From positions 8,370,513 to 8,434,512 of the forward strand of contig JADCRB010000001.1 in NCBI GenBank assembly GCA_021464245.1: DNA of 64,000 nt, given 5' to 3'. A program made the position numbers and the translations under genes. Position 1 is the stretch's first letter. Each line of letters opens with the position of its first letter. Positions 53,630-64,000 of the stretch are shown here, one piece after another. The notes under the pieces are model-generated. The model was not told the DNA's origin. It searched no databases and was given only the letters and a program-made list of their open reading frames with translations. The stretch comes from Carallia brachiata. Taxonomy: Eukaryota; Streptophyta; Magnoliopsida; Malpighiales; Rhizophoraceae.

Positions 53630-54265
53630 CCATCGTGCACACCTCTTTGCTAGTGTGCGGCGAGAGTTCTCTGCTGTTCACAGGAGTTTTCGTATGATTC
53701 CGTGAGCTCTTTATGGCTCCTTGTGCTCTTTTATCAGCTTTTGAGGCCGGGTTGCCTCTTGGGTATTCTGTTATTGGTGCGCCAGTGAGGGTTTGATTTT
53801 CGTTTGCTTAGATTCCTATCATGCTGTTCTTCTACGATCTGCTTCCGTCCCTTCGACAGGTCCCCTACTTCCTCATTTGCTCTGATCTGAACAGGGGGAG
53901 GGGGCATGAGACTCTGTGCTTTTGTCAACTGTCGACCATGTACAGTGGTGTTTTAGGTGATGCTTTGGTTGGTCTTCGTCATTAGAGCTCTAGAGGTTGG
54001 GGAGGTTGGAGGTGGTGGCACCGCCCGTTTCTTCCCTATCGAAGCCGTTACTTTTGGAGTGTTGGGCTCCTCTACCGTCGTGTTATGGTGGTCGGGGGTT
54101 TGTCTCCCACCCGAGGCCGTTTGGGCTTCAGGTTGTGGCAACGTTAGAGCAAGTCTTTTACCAACGATAGTTTGATTTTTGATCCCTGTCGCCTGCCTTG
54201 GTGGCGGTAGTTTTAGTGTTTTAAGATTTGTTTGGGCCTTTAAACCTACTATGGGTTGAGTCACT
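53630..54265 (-). other. GC-rich island with minus-strand open frames, origin unknown
   Basis: This 640-bp block is clearly less AT-rich than its surroundings. On the minus strand it carries two frames of 103 codons (53953-54264; for example KLPPPRQATGIKNQTIVGKR) and 64 codons (53734-53928; VQIRANEEVGDLSKGRKQ) separated by one stop in the same frame region. The basic, Pro/Thr/Gln-rich composition would fit a decayed retroelement gag/ORF1-like protein, but I recognise no motif. Confidence 0.3.
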
Positions 54266-54424
54266 ATTTAAATCTCTAAAATATCTAGCATGTGTTGGGC
54301 TATCCTGTTTAATAAAGGACTAAATTTAAACTTATTTTCTTAGGTCTTGCATCTTTATTATTTTTTAATTTAATTTTTAATTTAATTCTAAGTTGTCTTT
54401 TTGCTCGAAAATCTTAAAGACTTA

Positions 54425-54680
54425 GTATGTGTTTGCAGTGAAAGAAAAGGTGAAGAAAGGGAAAGAAAGTAGAGAGAAAATAAAATTATTTGAAGTGATA
54501 AAAAAAATTGAGAAAAAAGTATGATGAAAAAAAATAATAATAATGATTTGTGAGAAAAAATAATTAAAAAAATAATTTATTTAAATAAAAATTAAATTAT
54601 AAAAAATAAAAAATAAAAAATAATTATTATTATTTTCTTTCTTTCTTTTTTTCTTTTCCTACGTTACCGAACACACCATG
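54425..54680. mobile_element. MITE-like element with TGTGTTTG-type ends
   Basis: The left end GTATGTGTTTGCAGTGAAAG and the reverse complement of the right end CATGGTGTGTTCGGTAACG share TGTGTT, followed by purine-rich stretches (GAAAGAAAGT left; AAGAAAGAAAG in the right complement). Flanks are TTA on the left and TAA on the right, so a perfect target duplication is not seen. Confidence 0.4.
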
Positions 54681-57360
54681 TAATCTGAAAATGTTTACTG
54701 TTTAATCACGATGAAGCGGTGGGTCCGGAAATTTTCTTATATGTGCACGATGATGACAGACATGAGAAATAATGCCGTAAATAGTGAAGGAATGGGGCCC
54801 GCTTTTTTCAATTTTCATTTTCATCGTGTGATATTTAATTAATAAAGTTGATGAGGTATCACCTTCAACCAAAAGTCGCCAAACAGTTTCTTAAACTTTG
54901 TGTCACTCTCTCTCTCTCTCTCTCTCACTGCCTGTTTCAAGTTTCAACAAACGAAAAATCAACACGGATCTCGATGGCGTTACTGTTACTGACCCATCTG
55001 GGTGGAAGCCCTCAACTAGAAAACACATAAAAGGCTCTGCCACCCAACACTTTACATCATCTCTCTCTGTCTCTCTCTCTCTGCGCGACAGAGATCGTAT
55101 GGGATATTTCTGCGACGAGAGAGGAGGCTTACGGTCCTTTCTTTGATAATTAAATGGACAAGCATAAATGTGCGAGTTATTTTTTGGAATGAGATAAGTT
55201 CACTAGAAAATATAATAAATATAGCAAGACTTTGATATAAGATGCCCATTCTCGTTATACATATTTTTTGTGCTAAATAATAAGATGTTCGAATCGTTAC
55301 CATTATGACAGTCTTAACAATAACGTTTGCTACATATAATATTAACTAAAGTATACTCATTTTGTACTCTCCTAAAAGAGAACTAGTTACTGAATGCGAT
55401 GTGACGGTTTATTTATCAGTTGATTGAACTTTAGTAATTAAATTCCTTTTGTTTTCTGTTAATCATATGAAGTGCCTATAAATTATTACATGTGTGTGTT
55501 TTTTCTTTTGACAAGTGAGATGTGATAGCAAGGGTTATAACATTGTTACCATCATCTCTATCACTAATAAATTACGTGGAACGGAACACATTTTTCTAAC
55601 TTTGATCCCACTAGGCTTAAGCTGGTCAAAGTCTCATGTAATTGGAGACAAGTAGTCCTCCCAAAATTATACCTCTTATTTTTACCACACAAAGCTAACT
55701 AGTGTATATTATTCATTGTTCTATGTAAATGAGCCTAAGGCTAGTCTGGTGTATGGTCTGCATTCTCGCTAGCCTCACTAATTGTTCCAAAATTAGATAG
55801 TAATTTCAATCTAATTCGGCGATATAAAGTTGAAAACTTTTAGTTTTAAACATTAAAACATGAAGGCAATATTGCGATACAATATTTCAAAGTTATCGAT
55901 TGTAGACTAAACGCCTTGTCATTTTCGTTATTTGTAGATGATACATCTATGCAATCAACACACATGTCTGACGTAGCTGATGTGCTGTATGTTTTGAATT
56001 ATAAATCTCACTTTTTACGCGATAAAGGGAAGATTTTATGTATATGGAAAATGCTTAAAATGTATAACTGCTTGGATTCGAAATTTAATGAATTTTTTCC
56101 GCCAATTTATTTACTTAAAATGACAAATTGCGTATCGGATACGCTCCTATCATATCGTATATAGAAAATTATTAGGTATGGATTTAAATTTTCTATAGAT
56201 TTCATATAATTAATGAATAAGATTTACAAATTGATATTGGATACGTGTCTATTATTCATTTATAAGAAATTATTGAGTTGATTGAGTTTATATTTTATGT
56301 GTAATGGCCTAGAGAGATTGAAAAATATAACATGTAAAATTTAATGGATTAAAATGAAACATAAAATGTGAAATTCATTTTGTGCAATACACAATCACTT
56401 ATTAGAGAGATACTAGGGTTAGCGAGACATTACTCGTGCAAATGGCCTTAGGGTTGTACATTGCGCCCCTGTCTACCTACCCATCAGTTATTAGGAAAAA
56501 AAAATAAAAAAGAAAACAAAAAAGCCTTAGGGTTTTATGTTTGAAGTAACAACCACTCTACCAAGATGGACGTGCACTACACCCGCCAACCAATTAAAAT
56601 CCATCTATGTGGAAAAGGGCATCTTTCCATTTCAGTCACCGCATAACGTGATGCCACGTAAGAACAAAAGCAAAACTCTATCCTCTCAACAGAGCGTGTT
56701 CATGACGCGTGTGTAATATAAAGAAAAAAGTAATTAACTTTACTCGTACCACACTAGTACTAGGGTTTTTTTTTTTTTCTCCATCACCATTTTATTTTTA
56801 TTTATTTTATTTATTATTTGGTTTAAAGCTTCTCAAAGCCAAAAATAATGGGTTGTGATAAGAGCCGCACCTTCTGCTGCCACGCGGACCCCTGCCGTTG
56901 GCTTACTTTCCTTTCCTATTCACTCTCACAAATTTCTCTTTCTAGCTCTCCACTCCATATTTCCTAATCAATTCTGTGGGCGCCCATACACATACACATA
57001 TTCCCATACATGTCAACATACTGGTCATACATACATATATAGAATAATATAAATGGAATGCTTAGTGAGATACGCAGTTTACACTGTGATATATTCTGTT
57101 AGAATGTAAAAAAATATCTTAAATTTTAAAAAATATTTAAATTATTAAAGATTGTTGTTTAATTTTCATGTCTTTTATGTATTCTTTATTGCGTATTTAT
57201 ATAATCATACTCTTGAAATAACAGTTAAGATGCAATTTTGTGTTTATCCATATGCATGCATGGTATTAGGTGGATATGGTCCTGAGATGGCATGGGTATC
57301 TCGGCTATTTAAGACAACAAAAACCTTCTTACAAGGACACAACAGATAAAAAAGAAAAAA
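54681..57360. other. Gene-free region upstream of EMF1-like gene
   Basis: Contains two CT-rich stretches (about 54905-54928 and 55066-55082) around a 60-82 codon open frame of no known family, and otherwise AT-rich sequence. The part after 56.5 kb probably includes the promoter of the EMF1-like gene. Confidence 0.5.
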
Positions 57361-57364
57361 ACAA

Positions 57365-57367
57365 ATG

Positions 57368-57398
<31 letters not shown>

Positions 57399-57664
57399 TT
57401 CTCTCACTGTGCCCCAGTTCTTTCTCTCTCTCTCTTCCTAAGGAATCGAAAACCTCTCTTTTGTAAGAAAAGGAGCTAGGGTTTCTGCAAACTGCGCATC
57501 CTAATTCTTCTCAATCAACTTTGAATCTGTGCTGTTGGGTCACCACCTCTTCTTCGCCGCGAAAACGTCTTTTTAACGATACCCTTTTCTGGTTTGGCCG
57601 TGAAGAACCGGAGCTTATTCCGTATGGTTAAGATCGCCTCCTTTGACAGTCACCTGAGTTAAGG
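57365..57664 (+). promoter_or_regulatory. Presumed 5' UTR of the EMF1-like gene with CT repeats
   Basis: A CT microsatellite (57368-57436) leads into GC-richer sequence that ends AAG/GTACGG at 57664, a fair splice donor. The start codon is at 58776, so a leader intron of about 1 kb is likely; the acceptor could be TTGCTTACAG near 58661 or GGTTATAG near 58774. CT-rich leaders are common in plant genes. Inference from splice consensus and position only. Confidence 0.45.
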
Positions 57665-58775
57665 TACGGTTTCTGCCTTTAATTACGCTTTGTTAGCTCT
57701 CGTTTTTGGTTGTGAGATTGGTGCTGTTTGTTTTTTTTTTTTTTTTTTGGAGTTTTAGTTGAGGTTTGAGCTCGTTCGTCGGTTGGTATTTGGGTCATTT
57801 CCCTGTTTTTAGTACGTCAACTTTGTCCATTTCTTTGTGTTTTCCGATCTGGGTTTTATTGAGATGGGAAATCCACAGCTTTCTGCATCATTTCTTGGGT
57901 ATTTTGTGTGTTTTCTGGTGGTGGAATCTTTTGTTGACTGTTGACTGACTGTCAATTTCTGAGGAATGAAACCCTAAATGTTCCATTTGTTGATTGATGC
58001 TCCAGGTTGTAATTATTTTATGGGGATTTTTTTTTGTTTTTTTTTTTTTTTTGAAATGGGGTTGGATTTTTGAATGTTATTATTGAGGGGATTTGCCGCT
58101 TCTCTGCTTATTTGAAAATTTTTCAGCTTTTATGTTAACCATCTAACCCTATTCCGCGCTTCTTCCTGGCGGTGTTGTTTCCTGAATTAGTTTGCAATTT
58201 GCAATGAATATTCTTTTTTGAAAATTTTAATACCGTTGTGTTTTAAGGATGAAAATGGCGGCTGCTGACTCATGTTTCTCGTTAGCTTATTATGGAAACC
58301 TAGGGTTTCTAGATTTTTCCCTTTCAAATATATATTGTATACTTCTGTTTTTCAAAATTATGATTTATTTTATGTGATAAATAAGAATCTGTGGAATTGT
58401 TTTAGTTTTTTACCATTTTAAGTCGCTTCTATGATTCTCATAATTGTGAGCATGCCCTAATATCATTATTTGGGACCTTCGTGTATTGTGATCTACTTAA
58501 AAAACTAAACAGTTTGCTCGTGATGTACTCTCTATTTTTGCAAATGAATGATGCCTAATTGCAGCATAAGACAATAATGTCACCTCAGATTTTGGTACAT
58601 TAGGGCTTTAGATGCTTATGTTATTGTAGTATTCTTAAGAATCTCAATTGTTTGCTTACAGTTCATCCACACTGTTTTTCAATAATGTTCTTCTACGTTT
58701 TGCATATGTCAATTAAGATTCACTAGTGTGCACCAAGGTAATTTATCATTTGAACATTCTGGCAATGGTTATAGC

Positions 58776-61700
58776 ATGGAGAGGAGCATTGCTTTGGAGG
58801 AAAATCGCAATAAGGCTGTTGCCGTCCATTCCATGGAATCATCTAAGACCGATTCAATATCTGTAGATATCATCGATGCAAATGAGAAGAAAGATGTAGG
58901 AAAGTGCGAGCATTTTACTATACGGTAAGCTTTGATTACCTTTACATTGGTTTCTTTGATAGGTAAGCTTTAGTCCTACTACTTTGGCTAAGAAGACATG
59001 ATGATTATATCATTAGGATTTTTTTTTTCATTGTGGCATGCATAATATATAGGTGTTGCATGTGGGGATGTGTGTGTGTGTGTGTGTGTGTCATGGGAGG
59101 GAGGTTGGCTGATCTTTCTTGTGATCATCAATTGAAGACTATGTATGATGATGACTCATTCTTAATCCCCTTGTTAACAAGAAGGAATGGCTTCTAACAA
59201 CAGTTGTTTTGTATTTCTCACTTCTTTAAGCTTTGCATTAGTCTTTCCTTTGTTTATATTTCAATCATAGATTGCCGATCCAATTATAACTTTCTTTCTT
59301 TGTTATTTGACAACCATCACTGAGAACTACTGACAAGCTGTTATAGATTTTCTAACTGGCAGTAATTGCTGATTAGTCTGCTAAATGGGGTATTCTAGTT
59401 CAATAACCCAGTATATGAATTTTTGTATGGATTAATTTATTGGCAGCAAGCATCTTTAAGATCAAACTGATAGTTGCTGGTCTTGGGCAATGATGTATGA
59501 AGGGAAAAATTAGATGACTGCTTACCAGTGAAATAATAAGCAAGATAGGCATCCTGGAAACTTTTCATGCTGAAATTTGCATCATCTTTTTGTGGAAAGT
59601 AATTTTTATTTCATACTGACTTCAAACTTTGCCTTACAAAATTTCTTTTTATTCCGAATGTAGAGGGTATGTATCAGAAACTCGCAAGAGAGACTGGAAG
59701 CGATGTTGGCCATTTGCCTCAGAGAGTAATGAGTATGAGGAGCAGAAGTGCTCACTTCCTCCTCTCCATGTTCCAAATTTTAGATTTTGGCGTTGCGAGA
59801 ACTGTCAGTGGACGATTGATGGTAATATTTCTCCCAGTTTGTATGAGGCCATTGAGGTTCATTCTTTGCTGTGCGTTGATGGGAAAGAGAAAAAATCTAA
59901 AGTTGCAAGTAAACCCATTATAGGTACATATAATAAGCCCATTATTGATACATATACTGTTTCATTCTTCTAATTATGGGTCCAGATGCAGTATTGTGTT
60001 GATTGTTCTGAACTATTTGTTTAATAATTTGTTGTTTTTCCAGCACAAAATACACAGGTAGAAGAAAATTTACATAAGGAGGTTCCTGGATTTAGTTCTG
60101 CTGTGATGGAAGCTGTTTCAGGCATGGTGCCAAAAGCTATACATACAGATGACCAAGGTAAACTTCTGATGATATCATACAATGGAAATAATGCAGAAAT
60201 GCACCTGCTCAACCTGTCACACTGGCTAATTGTGATGCTTCTTTCTTTATCTAAAAATTTATCTCATGTTTTCTGCAGAAGCAGCTCTCGTTGCAAAATG
60301 TGATCAATCTACAAAACTGTGTAAGCCTGATAGTGGACACCTTGCTGATTCTGAGTTTCATAAGAATCCTAATGGTGCGGTTGTGCTCATTAATGCAATC
60401 GGTCAAACAGGAAAAGAAAATTCCTTGAATGATCAAGAAAAACAGCTAATACCTTGTGGGAGATCTCCGGAAGCTTCTAACGCTGAAGGGGCACTTAGCG
60501 CCGACAAGGATGTTATCGATAGAGGTCCTTCCTTGGAATCAGAGTGCACTGCTTCTTCATCAGAAAGTTCTGAGAATGAAAATGAGCTTCAGGATCTTCA
60601 AGATGATGAGCCAAGATGTTTGCGTCCCAGGAAAACTAGAAAAATGCGCTTGCTTACTGAGTTGTTGGGTGAACATAGAGATGCAGACACGGATCACAAC
60701 AAGACTGAAGATTCTGCCTCTAATGCCATTCCAGGTGCATCCGGTGGCTCTCTCAATGCAGCTGCGGGAGCGAATAAGCCTCCTGTTACTCAACATCAAT
60801 TGGCTAACCAGGGAACTTCTAGAAAAATTTTGAGTCAGTCCCGAAAAAGGAAATTGCCCCTGGATGAAGACTGGAGGCCTCCAGAGACAAGCTCTCCCAA
60901 CAAAGTTCCAAATGAAGTCAGATTTTTAAAGAGAGATTCCGAAAATGCCAATGCAGTTGTGCTTTCTGTATCAAAGGCAAATGCCTCTGCAAGAATCAGT
61001 TTACAAACTGATCTGAAGCATCATGGGAGCAAACGTAAGATTGATAAGGTTTCTACTGAAGGTAAAAAGAAGAATAAAATGACCATGGTTTTTAATGAAA
61101 GTTTGTCCTCACTGTTATCGGAGAAGAATGTTCCAAATGATATTGGGAACAAAAGGAGAGATAACAACAAGGGTAATGGTATTGATGGTGTTTTCCTGAA
61201 ACAAATGGATGATTCATTCACAGGCAGAGAGATGGATCTTTTTCCATTGACTGCTGAAAGGAAGGAGAGAAACCTTGGTAATTCTAAGAAGAAAGGCAAA
61301 ATGCCCCAAGATGATGATCAGCAGGCATCCATTGTACCTTGGCATCACGACATACTTAGTGAAAGTCCAATGACAAGGAAAGATGTAGAGAATGTGCCCT
61401 GTGTGCTCAATGGCATTCCATTTAATGCAGTAGGAGAAACATCACGTGAAAGAGGGCTAAATCTTTCTCTTAACAGCTACATGGCTACAGAAAGGTATGA
61501 TGGGAAGTGCATTCCGCTGGTTGAAGACAGACAAGCTTCCTTTTTAGCTTGGCAAAACAGCACTTCTGGAGGTCAGGCTATGAGGAAAGCTCCAGAAACC
61601 GAATATATTGGAGACTTCAGTTTTCCTTCCAGCTTTGCAGCAAATGCATCTTCCAGAATGGATTGGATGGTAACTTGAGTACTAAGAGACCTGCCTACAT

Positions 61701-62279
61701 AGTACCATTCATCAATGAAAAACAGAACCACACCTCTCAGGTTGAAGTTGGGGGTAGCCCTCTTATGCAGCACAAGGTATGTTCTAATTATTTCCTGCTA
61801 CTGTTAGAGCAGAAATGCATTCATATGTTTGCATGATGTGCACAGGGATGAACATTCATTTTTCAACTGATTTCCAATGAGTTTGTCTAAGTTGTGCTGC
61901 AGTTGTGTATAGCACTGTGTTTTTTGTGTTCGAACTTTATTCAGAGTGATTGATTGAAAAAAGATAGTCATTTGTGCGTGCGTGTGTTTTATGGCTTTCA
62001 ATTCCACATGTGCTGGAGGATCAATTCTATTTGGAATTATAATATAACACCTTTAATGCTAGAAGTGCCTATGTTGGCGCATTTATTTAGAACAATATAC
62101 TGGCCTAGACCCAATAAAACAAGAGCTTTATTTTTATATGGTCTTGGTGTATGCCTTTTAGTAATATTCCCAGTATTCTGTTCGTATCTTTGGTATAGCT
62201 ATATGATAGTGCAATACAGCTGGAGAACAACAAGCATTAGCAATTCATTGAGGCCAAAAAACTCTTATATAGACAGTTT

Positions 62280-62317
<38 letters not shown>

Positions 62318-64000
62318 ATACATAGCTATATGGATGCTATGAGGTTATTTTTCTAATTTTATAGCATGCAATTCTCATTACCTCTGTGTTGAACTGTTGA
62401 TGGAGTGATTTGCTGAGGTGATTTATGCAATTTTCATGGTAGTGGGTTGTTTACATAGGCACTTTACAGGTTTCCAGGTTTTTTTAGAATGCTTTATTCG
62501 GCATAAGTAAATTCTTGGCCTCTTTCTTCCAGGATTTTTTTAGCACAGGCAGCCATGGGAAAGCCATTAGTACTCAGGAACATGCAGCAGCTACAGAGAG
62601 AGATAATGGCCAAAATTTTGGTAAGTCATCTGAACAGGGAGCTTTGGATGACATTCCCATGGATATCGTTGAGTTGATGGCAAAAAATCAGTACGAGCGG
62701 TGTCAACCAGATGCTGAGTGTGATAAGCTCCCATTAGCAACAAATGATAACCCCAAAAGGGGCCAGACATCTGATTGTAGCAACACACATGAGCTTGGGG
62801 AGCTGAGCTTGTTTCAGCAGGAATCTACTCAAAAACAAATGCGCGGGCTGAGTGATGGAAGAGATGGAAAAATGAAGAGGGCTGAAATTGTGGGAACTGC
62901 CAAAGAGAAGACCCTTAATCACTTTTCTCATGTTGATCGAAACCGATTAAATATAAGTCAACTGGAGCAAACTCATGTCCCTACAGGTTTTAGGACATCC
63001 TTTCAACATCAAGAGATTCCTCTAAATGGATTTCAGTATTTTGCTTCCAGTTCTCAAGGGCAAAGTAACACTAAGAACTGCAAACGGACTGGGGATATTT
63101 CTGGAAAACCATTTCATCATAACATTTTGCAGGCCTCAAGAACATGTAATTCATGCCATCACAGCCCACGGCAGGATAAAGAAGCGAATCAAATTTTGTC
63201 ATCCACTACACCAAGTCTTGCGCCTCTTGTATGTAAGATTCCCCAAAAATTTGCAGCTCCACCTAATGGTATGGATGCACTGTCCTGTATGGCTGGGGAT
63301 GGCAGCATGCCCATGGGAAAAAAAAATGGGGGTCGTGGTCTGAGGTTTACTCAGAGTGCTACCAACGTTGGGAAGCAACTAAGGAACTTCAGTCCTGATA
63401 TTCTGACCAGGACCCAAGCAGAGCACCCATTACCTGGCAATCATTATAAGCTGGAGCCAAGTCAGAAGCCAGTGGGACAATTGGATCTGTACTCCAATGA
63501 TACCATACCAGCAGTGCATTTGCTAAGCCTTGTCGATGCAGAAATACGATCCACTACACCAATTAATATGGAGTTACCAGCTGAATTCCTGAGGAGGCCT
63601 CCTATTAATCATGAGCCTTGTCCTAGCCATATTTCTAGGCCGGTGCCTGCGGCCTATAAAGCCAGTAATGCCATGAATGACATGTCATGTCATTGTAAAA
63701 ATCAACTTGCTGGGGATTCCCATGATGGCATTACTGCCATTCCAGCTACAGTTGCTGCATCTTCTTCTTCACCTAAACGTGTTAACAGTTTTAGGAAAGC
63801 TATTGATTTTACTGCTCGACATTCTCTAGAGAAGGAGAAGAGAAAAGGCTCTGATATGCACTTTCAGAACAAAGATAGATCACAAAAATCTGTCTCTGCT
63901 GGTTGTGGTTTTGGCTCGACTTGTGGATCCATTCCAGTTCATAGCATGCAGACAATTTTTTTTGGTACCCCAGAACAAACGATGTTTCCTTCACATTTTC
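58776..64000 (+). CDS. EMF1: EMBRYONIC FLOWER 1-like Polycomb-associated protein, partial (runs off the window)
   Basis: Plant-specific nuclear protein that works with PRC2/PRC1 to keep flowering and seed genes silent by H3K27me3. Exons: 58776-58924, 59664-59923, 60044-60157, 60279-61776, and 62533 to beyond 64000; all phases agree if one missing base is allowed in exon 4. Start ATG 58776 gives [12 protein letters not shown]. Family landmarks: [59 protein letters not shown], and in exon 5 the conserved [18 protein letters not shown]. Exon 5 is open for 1468 bases to the edge with no stop. Exon 4 stops at TGA 61678 as printed, but the -1 frame resumes with [20 protein letters not shown], so a T is probably missing at about 61663-61665. 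At least 1160 residues are present. The protein is largely disordered, as usual for EMF1. Confidence 0.92.
59063..59090 (+). repeat. TG microsatellite in EMF1 intron
   Basis: A TG dinucleotide run of about 20 bases lies in the intron after the first coding exon. Confidence 0.8.
62285..62316 (+). repeat. CT microsatellite in EMF1 intron 4
   Basis: A clean CT run of about 30 bases between exons 4 and 5 of the EMF1-like gene. Confidence 0.9.

Noticed and set aside
54840..55150. Small gene with CT-rich leader
   Set aside because: The 60-82 codon frames have no similarity, overlap in two registers and run into CT repeats.
61549..61836. Separate 95-codon gene overlapping EMF1 exon 4
   Set aside because: Its middle part is the continuation of EMF1 after the probable lost base, not a separate protein.

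Overview
The window is a stretch of nuclear DNA from a flowering plant, most likely a woody eudicot. The evidence is intron-rich genes with GT-AG splice sites, plant-specific gene families, long AT-rich intergenic spaces, many microsatellites and many small MITE-like elements. I do not name a species. No bacterial operon, CRISPR array, virus or novel defence-like system is visible; the genes are ordinary plant housekeeping and regulatory genes.

Layout: 1-8.9 kb is gene-free and opens with a diverged local duplication. At 8.9-10.2 kb (+) is an ATL-family RING-H2 ubiquitin ligase. At 14.6-15.8 kb (-) is a tonoplast aquaporin of the TIP4 type. A repeat-rich desert with a 273-bp tandem duplication fills 16-25 kb. 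At 25.2-29.8 kb (-) is tocopherol cyclase (VTE1/SXD1). Transposon remnants fill 30-35.6 kb: a Tourist-like element stuffed with GA repeat, a RTE-type LINE fragment, a long-TIR element and a 745-bp element. At 37.2-39.4 kb (+) is the peroxisomal ubiquitin-conjugating enzyme PEX4. At 40.9-44.1 kb (-) is a 13-exon alpha/beta hydrolase. At 48.5-49.9 kb (+) is a LORELEI-like GPI-anchored protein. At 57.4 kb to the window end (+) is a partial EMBRYONIC FLOWER 1-like gene.

The genes do not form a functional cluster; they are independent plant loci. I rebuilt exon structures by hand from splice sites, codon phase and family similarity. Where frames were clean (TIP4, PEX4, LLG, VTE1 exons 1-9) every junction kept phase.

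The most notable cross-cutting observation is that four of the seven genes carry one- or two-base frame breaks inside otherwise well conserved coding sequence: ATL, VTE1 last exon (two), the hydrolase (about three) and EMF1 exon 4. Most look like single-base losses, which suggests uncorrected indel errors in the assembly rather than four pseudogenes. Automatic annotation of this region will be wrong at those points unless they are checked against reads.
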